A DNA stretch of 43,357 bases from Actinomycetota bacterium (GCA_016870365.1 VGBW01000009.1:1-43357); one strand, 5' to 3'; numbered from the stretch's first letter, positions 16,383-26,352 are shown. Numbers and translations: made by a program. The notes: generated by a model not told the origin, from the letters alone.

Positions 16383-17474
16383 ATGGCGATTACCGAGGCC
16401 ATCACTGGAGCATGGCTAGAGTTCCATGATCCGGGGCAGCGCCGTTTTCATGAACTGGGTGATCTCCAATTGGAGTCAGGTGAAGTATTGCCTGATATCA
16501 CAATTGCTTATCAAACTTGGGGCGAGCTAAATAGTGATAGGTCAAACGCGATCCTAATCAATCATGCGTTAACTGGATGGTCTGATGTCACCGCTTGGTG
16601 GCCACAGATGGTTGGCGCAGGCTTGCCCTTTGATAGCGAGAAATACTTCATCATCTGTCCCAATGTCATTGGGGGATGTCAAGGAAGTACTGGAGCTTCA
16701 TCGCTTGCACCCGATGGCAAGCGATGGGGTTCAAGGTTTCCATACCTAACAGTTCGCGACCTGGTACGGGCTGAAGTTGAGTTATCGAATCAATTAGAAA
16801 TCCCTGGCTATGTATTGGCAGTTGGGCCATCATTAGGGGGGATGCGCTCGCTTGAATGGGCGATTGAATACCCAGATCGCATCGGAGCCATTTGCACTAT
16901 TGGATCTTCTGCAGTGGCCACCGGTGATCAGATTGGAACTTGGAGCACCGAGATTCACGCGATCAAAGCTGACCCATATTTCAACGGCGGGGATTACTAT
17001 GAACAGGCAATTGGCCCTGTTGAGGGAATGGGCATAGCTCGCAAGATCGCTCATCTCTCCTATCGAACCGAATATGAGATGGATACTCGATTTGGACGGG
17101 ACCTACAAGGAGATGACACAGGTCGCTTTGCGGTGACCTCCTATCTCGACCATCAGGCCCTCAAGTTGCAACGCAGATTTGATGCCAATACCTATATAAC
17201 ACTGGAGTCGGCGATGATTTCCCACGATATTGGTCGCGATCGGGGAGGAGTCGCAGCAGCTTTGGCCGCTGCCCAAGTTCCGATCGTCGTTGTCTCTATC
17301 GACACAGACCGGCTCTTTCCGCCCCGCTTGCAGGAGGAAATTGTGGAACTCACCCCCACTGCCCGACCCTTGAGGCGAATTTCCTCACCCTTTGGACATG
17401 ATGGATTCCTGATTGAGGTTGAGAGCGTAGGCCAGATAATCCGTGAATCTCTCCAATTAGCCCACGCGGAGTAA
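16383..17474 (+). CDS. metX: Homoserine O-acetyltransferase MetX
   Basis: Alpha/beta-hydrolase-fold enzyme that acetylates homoserine with acetyl-CoA, the first committed step to methionine. 363 residues. The nucleophile is Ser150 in GPSLGGM, where most family members have G-G-S-M-G-G, so Gly-to-Pro and Met-to-Leu changes flank it. The other catalytic residues are in SIDTDRLFPP (Asp) and GHDGFL (His). NHALTGWSDVTAWW is the family's N-terminal signature. It follows metY by 18 bp with no evident RBS and must share its riboswitch control. The acyl donor (acetyl rather than succinyl) is inferred from the metY partner. Confidence 0.94.
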   Translation: MAITEAITGAWLEFHDPGQRRFHELGDLQLESGEVLPDITIAYQTWGELNSDRSNAILINHALTGWSDVTAWWPQMVGAGLPFDSEKYFIICPNVIGGCQGSTGASSLAPDGKRWGSRFPYLTVRDLVRAEVELSNQLEIPGYVLAVGPSLGGMRSLEWAIEYPDRIGAICTIGSSAVATGDQIGTWSTEIHAIKADPYFNGGDYYEQAIGPVEGMGIARKIAHLSYRTEYEMDTRFGRDLQGDDTGRFAVTSYLDHQALKLQRRFDANTYITLESAMISHDIGRDRGGVAAALAAAQVPIVVVSIDTDRLFPPRLQEEIVELTPTARPLRRISSPFGHDGFLIEVESVGQIIRESLQLAHAE

Positions 17475-17517
17475 GGAATAAAGTGGTTCGGATGTGCATT
17501 TACCTCTGTGGACAATT

Positions 17518-17523
17518 TATAAT
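17518..17523 (+). promoter_or_regulatory. -10 element upstream of sigA
   Basis: A consensus TATAAT in the spacer after metX. No good -35 is visible 16-18 bp upstream. The leader to the sigA GTG would be about 74 nt. Confidence 0.45.
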
Positions 17524-17603
17524 ATAGCCATAGCCAAATCCCCTAAAGGCTAGAAGCAAATGAAGTTCTGGCAGTTCGTCAACTTAAAGCAAAGGACTAA
17601 TTC

Positions 17604-19016
17604 GTGGCTCTATCTAGGGCGCCCAAAAATGCAACTAAGAAGAAGAGCGCTGCAAGAAAGAGCATGAAGAGCGCCGTTAAGAGTTCGCATAAGAAAGGTA
17701 AGAAGGGCGCTAAATCAAAAGGCCCCAGGTTATTCCCCACTAAAGCAGAGCTAGAGGCGATGAGGCTTGCAAGAGAGGCTCAAGCAAAGCCAGCCGAGAA
17801 GAAAGGTCGTCGTCTCTTTCCAACCAAGGCAGAGATAGAGGCGGCAAAGGCTGCAGCTGCTGGAATTGGCAAACCAGTAGGAAAGAAAGTCATTACAAGA
17901 ATTGATGGAGAAGATGTTGAGCTAGAAGATGTTGAGCTAGCAGATCTTGAGAAGTTGGTTGCCGAGACTGGCGAAGAGGCGGCTGAAGGTGCAAGTGATG
18001 TTCGCGTAGTTATTCTAACTGAAGAAGCGAAGAAAGAGGAAGGTGAGTTCACCCTTAAGGATTCTGAGGAAGATGATGCGCCACCGCAGACAGTTCTCAC
18101 AGCTGGCGCCACCGCAGATCCAGTTAAAGATTATCTAAAGCAGATTGGTCGAGTAGCCCTGCTAAATGCCGAACTTGAAGTTGAACTTGCGATGAGAATT
18201 GAAGCTGGTCTATTTGCTGAAGCAAAATTAAGTTCAGGCGAGAAGATGGAGCGCTCGTATAAGCGCGAGCTTGAATGGATTGCAGAAGATGGCAAGCAGG
18301 CTAAGAACCATCTACTTGAAGCTAACTTGCGCCTGGTAGTCTCTCTTGCCAAGCGCTACACGGGACGAGGCATGCTATTTCTTGATCTAATTCAAGAGGG
18401 GAATCTTGGTCTAATTCGAGCAGTAGAGAAATTCGATTACACAAAGGGCTATAAGTTCTCGACCTATGCCACCTGGTGGATCCGCCAGGCAATTACTAGA
18501 GCAATGGCCGATCAAGCAAGAACGATCCGTATCCCAGTCCACATGGTTGAAGTCATTAACAAACTTGCCCGCGTCCAGCGACAGATGCTCCAAGATCTAG
18601 GTCGCGAACCGACCCCAGAAGAGTTGGCTAGAGAACTAGATATGACACCAGAGAAAGTCGTCGAAGTCCAAAAGTATGGCCGCGAACCAATCTCACTTCA
18701 CACCCCACTTGGCGAAGAGGGAGATTCAGAGTTCGGCGATCTAATCGAAGACTCCGAAGCAATCGTCCCGGCCGATGCGGTCTCATTCACACTTCTTCAA
18801 GAACAACTCCACTCAGTTCTCGACACACTCTCAGAGCGCGAAGCCGGCGTTGTTGCGATGCGCTTCGGCCTAACTGATGGGCAACCAAAGACCCTCGATG
18901 AAATCGGCAAGGTCTATGGCGTAACCCGCGAACGTATCCGCCAGATCGAATCCAAGACGATGTCCAAGCTGCGCCACCCATCTCGTTCGCAAGTCCTTCG
19001 CGATTACCTAGATTAG
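17604..19016 (+). CDS. sigA: Primary sigma factor SigA (RpoD/HrdB)
   Basis: Housekeeping sigma-70, 470 residues. It has a long basic, Lys-rich N terminus (~1-40), in which [11 protein letters not shown] and [11 protein letters not shown] occur as two copies about 30 residues apart, then an acidic stretch. Region 1.2 starts at [11 protein letters not shown] (~172), region 2 contains [20 protein letters not shown] and [10 protein letters not shown] (-10 recognition), region 3 follows, and region 4 is [20 protein letters not shown] (-35 recognition). GTG start with RBS AAAGGA (17591-17596) 7 nt before it. The surrounding sigA / small zinc-finger gene / parE order is typical of actinobacteria. 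Confidence 0.97.
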   Translation: MALSRAPKNATKKKSAARKSMKSAVKSSHKKGKKGAKSKGPRLFPTKAELEAMRLAREAQAKPAEKKGRRLFPTKAEIEAAKAAAAGIGKPVGKKVITRIDGEDVELEDVELADLEKLVAETGEEAAEGASDVRVVILTEEAKKEEGEFTLKDSEEDDAPPQTVLTAGATADPVKDYLKQIGRVALLNAELEVELAMRIEAGLFAEAKLSSGEKMERSYKRELEWIAEDGKQAKNHLLEANLRLVVSLAKRYTGRGMLFLDLIQEGNLGLIRAVEKFDYTKGYKFSTYATWWIRQAITRAMADQARTIRIPVHMVEVINKLARVQRQMLQDLGREPTPEELARELDMTPEKVVEVQKYGREPISLHTPLGEEGDSEFGDLIEDSEAIVPADAVSFTLLQEQLHSVLDTLSEREAGVVAMRFGLTDGQPKTLDEIGKVYGVTRERIRQIESKTMSKLRHPSRSQVLRDYLD

Positions 19017-19019
19017 AAT
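19014..19019 (+). promoter_or_regulatory. Candidate leaderless -10 of the CDGSH gene
   Basis: TAGAAT, overlapping the sigA stop codon and ending 6 nt before the ATG at 19026. No RBS is present, so a leaderless internal transcript is plausible. Confidence 0.35.
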
Positions 19020-19025
19020 TATCGA

Positions 19026-19214
19026 ATGGAAGAGCGCCCGAAGATCTTCGTAAAGCCAAATGGCTCAATCCGAGTAACTGGCGCTGTCGACTTCGTCGAT
19101 GCCGATGGAAATGTCATAGAAACTAAGGAGAACTTTTCGCTCTGCCGCTGCGGCCACTCAGAGGAGAAGCCATTCTGCGATGGATCACATCGAGAGGTTG
19201 GGTTTCAGGGTTAA
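19026..19214 (+). CDS. CDGSH iron-sulfur domain protein
   Basis: 62 residues. CRCGHSEEKPFCDGSH carries the three cysteines and one histidine that hold a 2Fe-2S cluster in CDGSH (mitoNEET-like) proteins. The N-terminal half (IFVKPNGSIRVTGAVDF) is the usual short beta extension in bacterial single-domain members. There is no membrane anchor. Likely a small redox or cluster-transfer protein; the partner is unknown. It lies 9 bp downstream of sigA without an RBS. Confidence 0.93.
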   Translation: MEERPKIFVKPNGSIRVTGAVDFVDADGNVIETKENFSLCRCGHSEEKPFCDGSHREVGFQG

Positions 19215-19280
19215 TTAGACCCATATCAAAATTCGAGAGAGGAGCCCATCCTTAGTCCTCGCTATGTATCAAGGTGTAAA

Positions 19281-19304
19281 CCTCCACAAGCTTGTCTTTG
19301 GAGG
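19281..19304 (+). other. Hairpin in the spacer before the DUF218 gene
   Basis: CCTCCA (19281-19286) and TGGAGG (19299-19304) form a 6-bp stem over a 12-nt loop that itself contains the palindrome CAAGCTTG. There is no T tract. The rest of the 134-bp spacer shows nothing I recognise. Confidence 0.3.
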
Positions 19305-19348
19305 ATAGTCCTTGCCCTAAAAGTTGTCTCGAGTGGGAGAATGGCTAA

Positions 19349-20137
19349 GTGTTTGAGTTCATCGAGTGGATACTTCGCTTCGCCACCGATCCTCTGACTA
19401 TTTGGACTATCACTCTAGCTCTATCAATCTTTCTTTTCCGCCGAAGAAATTCAAAGTTTAGGAGATCAGTCTTAGTTGCTTTCCTATTCTTTTCAATCCT
19501 TCTAAGCAGTCCTTTTGCGTTGTATGTTGCAAGCCGGCCGCTGGAGAATTTTGCCCTCAATCAATTCAGATTCGCCGATGCCAGCTTGCGAGATCATATT
19601 CCGTGCAGCGAATATGAGGGAGTGATTGCACTTGGTGGCGTCATTCTAAATGCTGATTTCGATGAAGTAACTGGGATTCAACTAACGGCGGGGGCAGAGC
19701 GGGTAACTGAGCCAGTTCGCCTCTTAAAGCTATGTCCTGAATTTAGGCTGGTTTATACCTCCTTTGGTAAGGAGATTGAAGATGGAGTTGGGGAGAGTGA
19801 GCTGGCGAGAGATCTATGGGTGGGGCTGGGTGTTCCAAAGTCAAAAATAATCATTGAAAATGGCTCGACCAACACTAGAGAAAATGCAATTGAGACTAAG
19901 AAGCTACTCGAGGTAGAGCGAAAGTGGTTACTAGTTTCATCGGCTACTCATCTCAAGCGAGCCTATGCAACTTTCACAAAAGCTGGCGTGAAGGTAGACC
20001 CGATTGCTGTTGATTACATCTTCTCGCAGCGCCCTCCAATTTGGTCATTTGCGCCGCTATCCACTATTCCCGGTTGGCAAGGCGTTGTGCACGAATATGT
20101 AGGTAGGATCTATTACTCGCTTAGAGATTGGACTTGA
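19349..20137 (+). CDS. DUF218 (YdcF/SanA/ElyC-like) membrane protein
   Basis: 262 residues. Two N-terminal membrane helices (~14-31 and ~40-62) are followed by a DUF218 domain with the family motifs VIALGGVI near residue 91, ENGSTNTRENAIET and LLVSSATHLKRA. E. coli relatives ElyC and SanA act at the cell envelope, but the biochemical activity of DUF218 is not settled. GTG start, RBS GGGAGA (19335-19340) 8 nt upstream. It overlaps the following oxidoreductase frame at its 3' end. Confidence 0.85.
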   Translation: MFEFIEWILRFATDPLTIWTITLALSIFLFRRRNSKFRRSVLVAFLFFSILLSSPFALYVASRPLENFALNQFRFADASLRDHIPCSEYEGVIALGGVILNADFDEVTGIQLTAGAERVTEPVRLLKLCPEFRLVYTSFGKEIEDGVGESELARDLWVGLGVPKSKIIIENGSTNTRENAIETKKLLEVERKWLLVSSATHLKRAYATFTKAGVKVDPIAVDYIFSQRPPIWSFAPLSTIPGWQGVVHEYVGRIYYSLRDWT

Positions 20138-21447
20138 GAGTGGTGAATAGTGGGGTGCTTTGGCAAGCGTATGCGATAAGGATTGAGAGTACTGAGCCGA
20201 AGTCTGAATACGATGTTTGCATCATCGGCGGCGGGTTTAGCGGGTTATGGAGCGCGCATCATCTCCTTGCGCTCGATCCAACTCTAAGGATTGCCATCTT
20301 TGAGGCGTATGAATTTGGATTCGGTGCAAGTGGTCGAAATGGTGGTTGGGCATCGAGTGAGTATCCGGTCTATAGGAGGTCATTGATTGCAAGGATTGGC
20401 GAGGCAAGAACCAATCAATTATTTGAAGCTCTAGATTCAGCGATCGATGAAATTGGGGGATTTGCTGATGAAAGCGTTGGGTTCACAAAGTCTGGAAGCC
20501 TTTACTTTGCGCGAAATGATGCGCAAGTATCGCGTTTAAGAGAGCGCGTTGATTCAAGTCATTTGTGGCTATCAGCGAGTGAAGCTAAGGCGAAGTTGAA
20601 TGTTGATGGAATCAAGGGAGCGCTCTTCAATCCGAACTGTGCGACCATCAATCCTTTCAATCTCGTTAGCTTGTTGATTAGGGATGTAGCGAAGCGTGGG
20701 GCTGAACTTTTCGAAAGTTCTTTCGCGACCGCTGTAGGGGGCGGGGTCTTGGTCAATAACGCCCACATCGCCGCCCCAGTTGTAATCCAGGCGACCGAGG
20801 CCTTGGGCAGCGCAGACCGGGAGTTCATACCGCTGTATTCTTTGATGGTTGCGACTGAGCCTTTAAGTGGTTCGATTTGGAGTGAGCTTGGTAATTCATC
20901 GAGGATTACCTTTGCTGAGGCTTTGCATATGGTCAATTACGCCCAGCGCACTTTGGATAACCGAATCGCAATCGGCGGCCGGGGCGCTACTTATCCCTTT
21001 GGATCAAAGTTAAGTGTTGCCAAGGAGAAGACCGAAAAGGTGCACGCGACAATTCGCTCGCTATTAATTTCATGGTTTCCCATTTTGAAAGATGTGAAGT
21101 TCACACATGCTTGGGGTGGGGCAGTAGCAATTACTCGAAATTGGGAGCCTTATCTGCAATTTGATAAATCATCTGGCTACGGCCGTCTTGGTGGCTATGC
21201 TGGAGATGGCGTAACTATGAGTTATTTGGCCAGCAAAATATTGGCTCAACTAATTGCTGGCAAGGAGAGTGATTTGACTAATCTGCACTTTGTTAACCAG
21301 AGGATCAGAAAGTGGGAGCTGGAGCCACTTCGTTACTTAGCAGTTAACTCTCTAGTTAAGTTAAGCGGCGTTTCAGATAGAGAGGAAGCTAGAACTGGTA
21401 GACCAAGCCTGGTATCAAAGATTATCTCGCCGCTAATTCTGCGCTAA
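20128..21447 (+). CDS. FAD-dependent oxidoreductase (DAO/glycine oxidase-like)
   Basis: 439 residues. Dinucleotide-binding motif YDVCIIGGGFSGLWSAHHLL near residue 28, followed by GFGASGRNGGW, which marks the DAO family that oxidises amines or amino acids (gamma-glutamylputrescine oxidoreductase-like members have this sequence). The C-terminal FAD contact is GYAGDGVTMSY. The substrate cannot be assigned. The start is uncertain: TTG 20128 gives the longest form, while GTG 20140 or 20143 gives a start near VNSGVLW that resembles relatives. Its last 26 bp overlap the convergent small zinc-finger gene. Confidence 0.85.
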   Translation: MDLRVVNSGVLWQAYAIRIESTEPKSEYDVCIIGGGFSGLWSAHHLLALDPTLRIAIFEAYEFGFGASGRNGGWASSEYPVYRRSLIARIGEARTNQLFEALDSAIDEIGGFADESVGFTKSGSLYFARNDAQVSRLRERVDSSHLWLSASEAKAKLNVDGIKGALFNPNCATINPFNLVSLLIRDVAKRGAELFESSFATAVGGGVLVNNAHIAAPVVIQATEALGSADREFIPLYSLMVATEPLSGSIWSELGNSSRITFAEALHMVNYAQRTLDNRIAIGGRGATYPFGSKLSVAKEKTEKVHATIRSLLISWFPILKDVKFTHAWGGAVAITRNWEPYLQFDKSSGYGRLGGYAGDGVTMSYLASKILAQLIAGKESDLTNLHFVNQRIRKWELEPLRYLAVNSLVKLSGVSDREEARTGRPSLVSKIISPLILR

Positions 21448-21640
21448 GACGCTCTGTCTCATCATCGATGCGAGCAGCAGCGCTTGCTAGGCCATCTTGG
21501 TATTTCTTGGCATGGTGAGCACAGAAGAGTAATTCAAATCCATTAGACATGACCGCACGAACATAAGCCTGAGCACCACAGCGGTCACAGCGATCAAGGG
21601 CGTTAAGGGGCGTTGAGGTAAGCAATAGATTCTCGGTCAT
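21422..21640 (-). CDS. Small actinobacterial zinc-finger-like protein (DUF7455 type)
   Basis: 72 residues with CDRCGAQAYV near residue 18 and LLFCAHHAKKY near residue 39, giving a CxxC...CxxH pattern likely to bind zinc. Such proteins are commonly found next to sigA and parE in actinobacteria and have no known function. It starts with an ATGA overlap on an upstream minus-strand ORF and is convergent with the FAD oxidoreductase. Confidence 0.85.
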   Translation of the reverse strand: MTENLLLTSTPLNALDRCDRCGAQAYVRAVMSNGFELLFCAHHAKKYQDGLASAAARIDDETERLSAELAAR

Positions 21641-21855
21641 TTCTGGCTCATCTTTCCTAACTCGTTTCGTCCTAGAGGAACATCAAACCACCCTGGCTTA
21701 TTCCCCGCAGGTCGAAATCGGTATTTCTTCTCACAATTAATGACTCTCTTCGCTGGAAAAATGAAATTCTCACCCTTTTCGGCGCGTATTGACAGCCGCT
21801 TTTGATCTCGTAGATACCCTTGCCCATCGTGGTAGAGACTCAAGGCGCGGAACAA
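21637..21855 (-). CDS. Possible small hypothetical protein upstream of the zinc-finger gene
   Basis: Up to 72 residues, basic, with PAKRVINCEKKYRFRPAGNK and PGWFDVPLGRNELGK. I do not recognise it. In favour: its stop overlaps the next gene's ATG in the ATGA pattern used throughout this window, and its composition is protein-like. Against: its 5' end lies over the parE promoter and start, so a shorter start (or no gene) is possible. If it is not real, the ~190 bp here hold only the parE promoter. Confidence 0.4.
   Translation of the reverse strand: MFRALSLYHDGQGYLRDQKRLSIRAEKGENFIFPAKRVINCEKKYRFRPAGNKPGWFDVPLGRNELGKMSQK
21789..21816 (+). promoter_or_regulatory. parE promoter
   Basis: Perfect -35 TTGACA (21789-21794), 16 bp, -10 TAGATA (21811-21816). 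Transcription would start near 21823. This rules out the TTG at 21820 and favours GTG 21829 (very short leader) or GTG 21856 (weak AAGG upstream) as the parE start. Confidence 0.6.
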
Positions 21856-23916
21856 GTGCGTAGTGTAGAGAAGTCTTACTCGGCCAAAGATCTCTCAGTA
21901 TTAGAAGGTCTTGATGCGGTTAGAAAACGGCCCGGGATGTATATCGGTTCAACCGATGGTCGCGGCCTTATGCACTGCCTCTGGGAGATTATTGATAACG
22001 CCGTTGATGAGTCCTTGGCAGGATATTGCAAGAAGATTGAGATCAATTTAGAGAAAGATGGATCAATTGAAGTCCATGATGATGGACGGGGAATTCCGGT
22101 TGATAAGGAACCAAAGACTGGGCTTACTGGCGTCGAAGTTGTGATGACCAAACTGCATGCAGGTGGAAAATTTGGCACTAGTTCATATTCGGCAACCGGT
22201 GGCCTTCATGGAGTTGGAGCATCTGTGGTAAATGCCCTGGCATCACGTCTTGATGTTGAAGTAGATCGTGATGGAAAGATTTATTGGATGTCATTCAAGC
22301 GGGGAGTTGCTGGAATATTTGATGGAGATGGACCAAATGCTCAATTCGAACCTGAATCAGGGCTTCGCATCATCGGAAAGGTTTCATCGAAGATAACTGG
22401 GACTCGAATTAAGTGGTGGTCAGATAAACAGATATTCATAAAGGATGCCCAACATGATCTAGAGGAGATCTACACTAGAGCCCGTCAAACCTCTTATCTA
22501 GTACCAGGCCTTACTCTGCTTGTTAATGATAATCGCACTAGTAAAGAGAGCTCAGAAACCTTCTTTCACAAGGGCGGGATCTCTGAGTATTGCCACTTCA
22601 TTCAGCCAGATCAGGCAGTGGGTGATGTAATCCGCTTGACTGGTCAGGGTCATTACCAAGAGAGGGTTCCAGTATTAGATGAGAAGGGCCATCTTGAGCC
22701 ACAAGAAGTTGAGCGAGATATGGACGTTGATATCGCCATCAAATGGGGAGATGGCTATGAGAGCACCCTTCGCTCCTTTGTAAATATCATCGCGACTGCG
22801 AAGGGTGGAACCCACGTTCAAGGCTTCGAGAGGGCATTGGTAAAGACCTTCAATGAATTCCTGCGCGTAAAAGGGGCATTAAGGAAGAATGAGCCCGATG
22901 TCATCAAGGAAGATATCCTCGAAGGCCTAACCGCGGTTATAACGGTGCGGATGCAGGAGCCACAGTTTGAAGGTCAAACTAAAGAGGTTCTAGGAACTCC
23001 TGCAGTAACAAGAATTGTTACTCAAGTAGTATCAGAGGAACTTAAGAAGTTCTTTACTTCCACCAAGCGAATTGATAAGGCCAATGGGTCTTTAGTATTG
23101 GAGAAAGTTGCTAACGCTGCAAGGACTCGTATTTCATCCAGGGCCCATAAGGAGTTGCAAAGACGAAAGAGCGCCCTTGAGAGCTCATCACTTCCAGCCA
23201 AACTATCTGATTGTCGTTCAGGAGATGTCTCACGCACCGAGCTCTTTATTGTTGAAGGCGAGTCAGCACTTGGCACCACTAAGGCTGCCAGAAACTCTGA
23301 ATTCCAAGCAATCTTGCCCCTAAAGGGGAAGATATTAAATGTGCAGAAAGCATCGCTATCTCAGATGCTAGATAACGCGGAGTGCGCAGCAATCATCCAA
23401 GTAATCGGCGCAGGATCTGGGAAGTCGTTCACTCTCGAAGATGCTAGATATGGAAGAGTTATTCTGATGTCAGATGCTGACGTTGACGGAGCTCACATCA
23501 GATGCTTGATGCTTACCCTGCTCTATCGCTATATGAAGCCCTTGATCGATGATGGACGAGTATTTGCTGCGATTCCACCACTTTATCGCATTGAAGCAAT
23601 TGGCGGGGGAGGCAAGAAGGCAGAGGTTCATTACACCTACTCCGATGATGAGATGAAGAAGTTATTAGCAGACTTGAAGAAACAAGGAAAGCGATGGAAG
23701 GAGCCACTGCAGCGCTATAAAGGCCTAGGTGAGATGGATGCCGATCAGCTCCGTGAGACAACTATGGATCCTGATAGGCGCACACTTAGAAGAATTACCA
23801 TAAAGGATGCTGCCGCTGCCGAGAAGGTGTTTGAGCTTTTGATGGGTAATGAAGTAGCCCCGAGGAAAGAATTTATCGCAACTAGTGATATTGATCGCGA
23901 GAGAATCGACGCTTAA
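21829..23916 (+). CDS. parE: DNA topoisomerase IV subunit B (ParE; gyrase-B-like)
   Basis: ATPase subunit of a type IIA topoisomerase, ~695 residues. GHKL ATPase motifs: [22 protein letters not shown], and [14 protein letters not shown]. The TOPRIM domain has [14 protein letters not shown] and [13 protein letters not shown]; the C-terminal [13 protein letters not shown] is the end motif. Actinobacteria usually have a separate gyrBA near dnaA, so this sigA-linked copy is best called topoisomerase IV, as in Streptomyces. Start chosen from the promoter. Its stop overlaps the stop of parC on the other strand by 4 bp. Confidence 0.93.
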   Translation: MVETQGAEQVRSVEKSYSAKDLSVLEGLDAVRKRPGMYIGSTDGRGLMHCLWEIIDNAVDESLAGYCKKIEINLEKDGSIEVHDDGRGIPVDKEPKTGLTGVEVVMTKLHAGGKFGTSSYSATGGLHGVGASVVNALASRLDVEVDRDGKIYWMSFKRGVAGIFDGDGPNAQFEPESGLRIIGKVSSKITGTRIKWWSDKQIFIKDAQHDLEEIYTRARQTSYLVPGLTLLVNDNRTSKESSETFFHKGGISEYCHFIQPDQAVGDVIRLTGQGHYQERVPVLDEKGHLEPQEVERDMDVDIAIKWGDGYESTLRSFVNIIATAKGGTHVQGFERALVKTFNEFLRVKGALRKNEPDVIKEDILEGLTAVITVRMQEPQFEGQTKEVLGTPAVTRIVTQVVSEELKKFFTSTKRIDKANGSLVLEKVANAARTRISSRAHKELQRRKSALESSSLPAKLSDCRSGDVSRTELFIVEGESALGTTKAARNSEFQAILPLKGKILNVQKASLSQMLDNAECAAIIQVIGAGSGKSFTLEDARYGRVILMSDADVDGAHIRCLMLTLLYRYMKPLIDDGRVFAAIPPLYRIEAIGGGGKKAEVHYTYSDDEMKKLLADLKKQGKRWKEPLQRYKGLGEMDADQLRETTMDPDRRTLRRITIKDAAAAEKVFELLMGNEVAPRKEFIATSDIDRERIDA

Positions 23917-25430
23917 GCAATTAGCGTGCGCCGGGCTGTGGCGTATTTAGCGCTCACTTCACTTAGCTCATCTGATACTTGACTTCTTAGGGCCTCCTCA
24001 CTCTTTAGTAGCGCTGTGAGCTTGGAGATGGTGGCTTTTAGCTCTCTAGCTTCGGCATCCAATTCAATTTTTGACATCTTAGTCAACCTTCTAAGTGGCA
24101 TATCCAATATGTAGGTGGCTTGTTCATCGCTTAACTTCAAGCCCTTAATCAGAGCTTCCTTTGCCTCATTGCCATCATCGCTACCTCTAATAATCTTTAC
24201 TACCCTATCGATATCGATAATGGCCTTCAACAAACCTTCAACGAGACCTAATCGAGCAGAAGCTTTGGCCTTTCGAAAGTTTGATCTCCTGGTTACCACC
24301 TGAATGCGGTGATCGATAAATACTTGAAGCAGTTCCTTCAAGCCCAGAGTCCGTGGCTTGCCATTTACTAGCGCAACTGCGTTGATGGAGAAGGCATCCT
24401 CAAGGGGGGTGAGTTTATAAAGGTTTTCTAACACCGCCTCTGGCTCAAAGCCATTCTTAACTTCAACAACCACCTTAGTTCCCGATTGACCATCGCTTAG
24501 ATCGACGATGTCTGAGATGCCTTGAATCTTCTTGGACTTGACTAGCTCGCTGATACGCTCAACAACTTTTTCAGGTCCGATGTTAAACGGCAGTTCAGTG
24601 ATGGTTATTCCAGATTTGCGGGCGCTAACTTTGCCAACTTCAGCCTTAGCGCGAACCTTAAATGCCCCCTTGCCACTTTGGTAGGCCTCACGTATGCCCT
24701 CTTTACCAATGATTCTTCCCCCCGTTGGAAAATCCGGAGCAGGGATGAACTTCATTACCTGCGCAAGGGTGGCGCTGGGGTTTTCAATGAGATGCTTAGT
24801 GGCCCTAATTACTTCACCTAAATTATGTGGCGCCATATTTGTTGCCATTCCAACAGCGATACCAGTTGCGCCATTTACTAAGAGATTAGGAAAAGCTGCA
24901 GGTAGTACCAATGGTTCTAAAATCTGACCATCATAATTCGCGCCAAAATCGACAGTATCTTCATCAGCTTCCTCAACCATCATTAGGGCAGCACTTGCCA
25001 GTCGTGCTTCGGTATAGCGCATTGCAGCAGGGCCAGCATCAAGGGAGCCGAAGTTTCCATGGCCGTCAACTAATGGCAGACGCATCGAAAAATTCTGTGC
25101 CATGCGAACTAGCGCATCATAAATCGCTCCATCACCATGGGGATGTAACTTACCCATCACCTCACCAACAACTCGCGCGCTCTTAACATGCCCTTTATCT
25201 GGTCGAAGTCCCATCTCAGACATCTGATGGAGGATTCTGCGATGAACTGGCTTTAATCCATCACGGGCATCAGGAAGAGCTCTGGAGTAAATAACAGAGT
25301 AGGCATATTCAAGAAATGAATCAGACATCTCAGATGAGACATCGATATCAAGAATTTTTCCTGGAAACTCTCCAGGTTTGGCGGATGCAATCTTCTTGCT
25401 TGAGCCCTTGCTTGAACCTGTTTTAGCCAT
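23913..25430 (-). CDS. parC: DNA topoisomerase IV subunit A (ParC), short form lacking the C-terminal domain
   Basis: Breakage-reunion subunit, 505 residues from ATG 25430 (GTG 25436 is an alternative). The winged-helix part has [19 protein letters not shown] and [19 protein letters not shown]; the catalytic tyrosine is Tyr139 in [10 protein letters not shown]. The tower and coiled-coil gate follow, with [16 protein letters not shown] near residue 455. The protein then stops at [11 protein letters not shown], just where GyrA and ParC normally enter the six-bladed DNA-wrapping domain of ~300 residues. No GyrA box is present. A minimal ParC of similar size is known in Chlamydia. The N terminus has a Lys/Ser-rich tail of ~20 residues. 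Confidence 0.92.
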   Translation of the reverse strand: MAKTGSSKGSSKKIASAKPGEFPGKILDIDVSSEMSDSFLEYAYSVIYSRALPDARDGLKPVHRRILHQMSEMGLRPDKGHVKSARVVGEVMGKLHPHGDGAIYDALVRMAQNFSMRLPLVDGHGNFGSLDAGPAAMRYTEARLASAALMMVEEADEDTVDFGANYDGQILEPLVLPAAFPNLLVNGATGIAVGMATNMAPHNLGEVIRATKHLIENPSATLAQVMKFIPAPDFPTGGRIIGKEGIREAYQSGKGAFKVRAKAEVGKVSARKSGITITELPFNIGPEKVVERISELVKSKKIQGISDIVDLSDGQSGTKVVVEVKNGFEPEAVLENLYKLTPLEDAFSINAVALVNGKPRTLGLKELLQVFIDHRIQVVTRRSNFRKAKASARLGLVEGLLKAIIDIDRVVKIIRGSDDGNEAKEALIKGLKLSDEQATYILDMPLRRLTKMSKIELDAEARELKATISKLTALLKSEEALRSQVSDELSEVSAKYATARRTLIA

Positions 25431-25459
25431 GGGCACGATTCTGCCAAGTAAAGTATGGA

Positions 25460-26350
25460 TTACTCGGGATTGACGCTCGGCCTAGCTCCGATAGTTGCGA
25501 CACACCCACTGGCTAGTGAATTACCAGCCCTTAGAGATGATTCTAAATCCTTAGATTCAATCCATCTTCCAATAAACCCAGCAGCAAATGCATCTCCTGC
25601 TCCTGTGGAATCGATTGCAGTAATTGGCTTAATTGGCGAATCTATTATTTCCTGGCCTCTTAACCTACCCATCGCCCCTTTCCTGTTGGCTGTTATGACC
25701 ACTGTTTCAACATCTTGTGAGAGCTGCTCAAGAGCGGATTTAGTATCACTTTGGCCAGTTAGAAACTCTGCCTCAGCCTCGTTCATAATCAATAGATCCA
25801 TCAATTGGGTCCTGGCCCGACATATTTCTGGTCCCAGATTACTCATTACTCCGACTGATCCGGGATTGAAAAAGATCTTTACATTCGCCTTCCGTATCTG
25901 GTCAATCATTCTAAGGACCCCATCTTGAGAGAGGGGATTGAAGAGGGAATAGCCTGAGAGAAAAACGGCATCAAATCTAGATAAGTCAGGCAGATCTATT
26001 TCGCTAAGACCTGAATTTGCTCCTCGATCGGGAAACATTGAGCGTTCTCCATTTTGATCAACTAGGACCACGACAATCCCAGTTCTATGTCCACTTAAGA
26101 ATTCTCGCTTGAATTCAATATTCCAAGTATCAAGTTGATTGGCGATCACTTGCCCTGCAGCATCATCTCCAAGCCGACAGACATAAAAGACGCTATGGCT
26201 AGTAGATGCCAGCCATGTGGCAGTATTTGCCGCAGCTCCGCCTGCATGGGTTGAGATTTGAGAAATAGTGTCACTACCTAAATACATTGGCCCCTGCATT
26301 CTTACTATTACATCAAGCATGGCATCGCCGATACAAAGGATTCGAGCCAT
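25460..26350 (-). CDS. psuK: Pseudouridine kinase-like PfkB sugar kinase
   Basis: 296 residues, ribokinase/PfkB fold. [13 protein letters not shown] at the N terminus, [12 protein letters not shown] (substrate loop), and the C-terminal anion hole and catalytic Asp in [13 protein letters not shown]. Specificity cannot be read from PfkB sequence alone. It follows psuG by 2 bp, and psuG acts on pseudouridine 5'-phosphate, so the partner kinase is expected to phosphorylate pseudouridine. The pair turns pseudouridine into uracil and ribose 5-phosphate. Confidence 0.85.
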   Translation of the reverse strand: MARILCIGDAMLDVIVRMQGPMYLGSDTISQISTHAGGAAANTATWLASTSHSVFYVCRLGDDAAGQVIANQLDTWNIEFKREFLSGHRTGIVVVLVDQNGERSMFPDRGANSGLSEIDLPDLSRFDAVFLSGYSLFNPLSQDGVLRMIDQIRKANVKIFFNPGSVGVMSNLGPEICRARTQLMDLLIMNEAEAEFLTGQSDTKSALEQLSQDVETVVITANRKGAMGRLRGQEIIDSPIKPITAIDSTGAGDAFAAGFIGRWIESKDLESSLRAGNSLASGCVATIGARPSVNPE

Positions 26351-26352
26351 GA

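Noticed and set aside
18787-19068. Minus-strand ORF of 93 codons at the end of sigA
   Set aside because: Antisense shadow of conserved sigma region 4 and the CDGSH start.
23913-25430. gyrA instead of parC
   Set aside because: There is no C-terminal domain or GyrA box, and the partner next to it is the sigA-linked ParE type; a true gyrBA pair is expected elsewhere in the genome.
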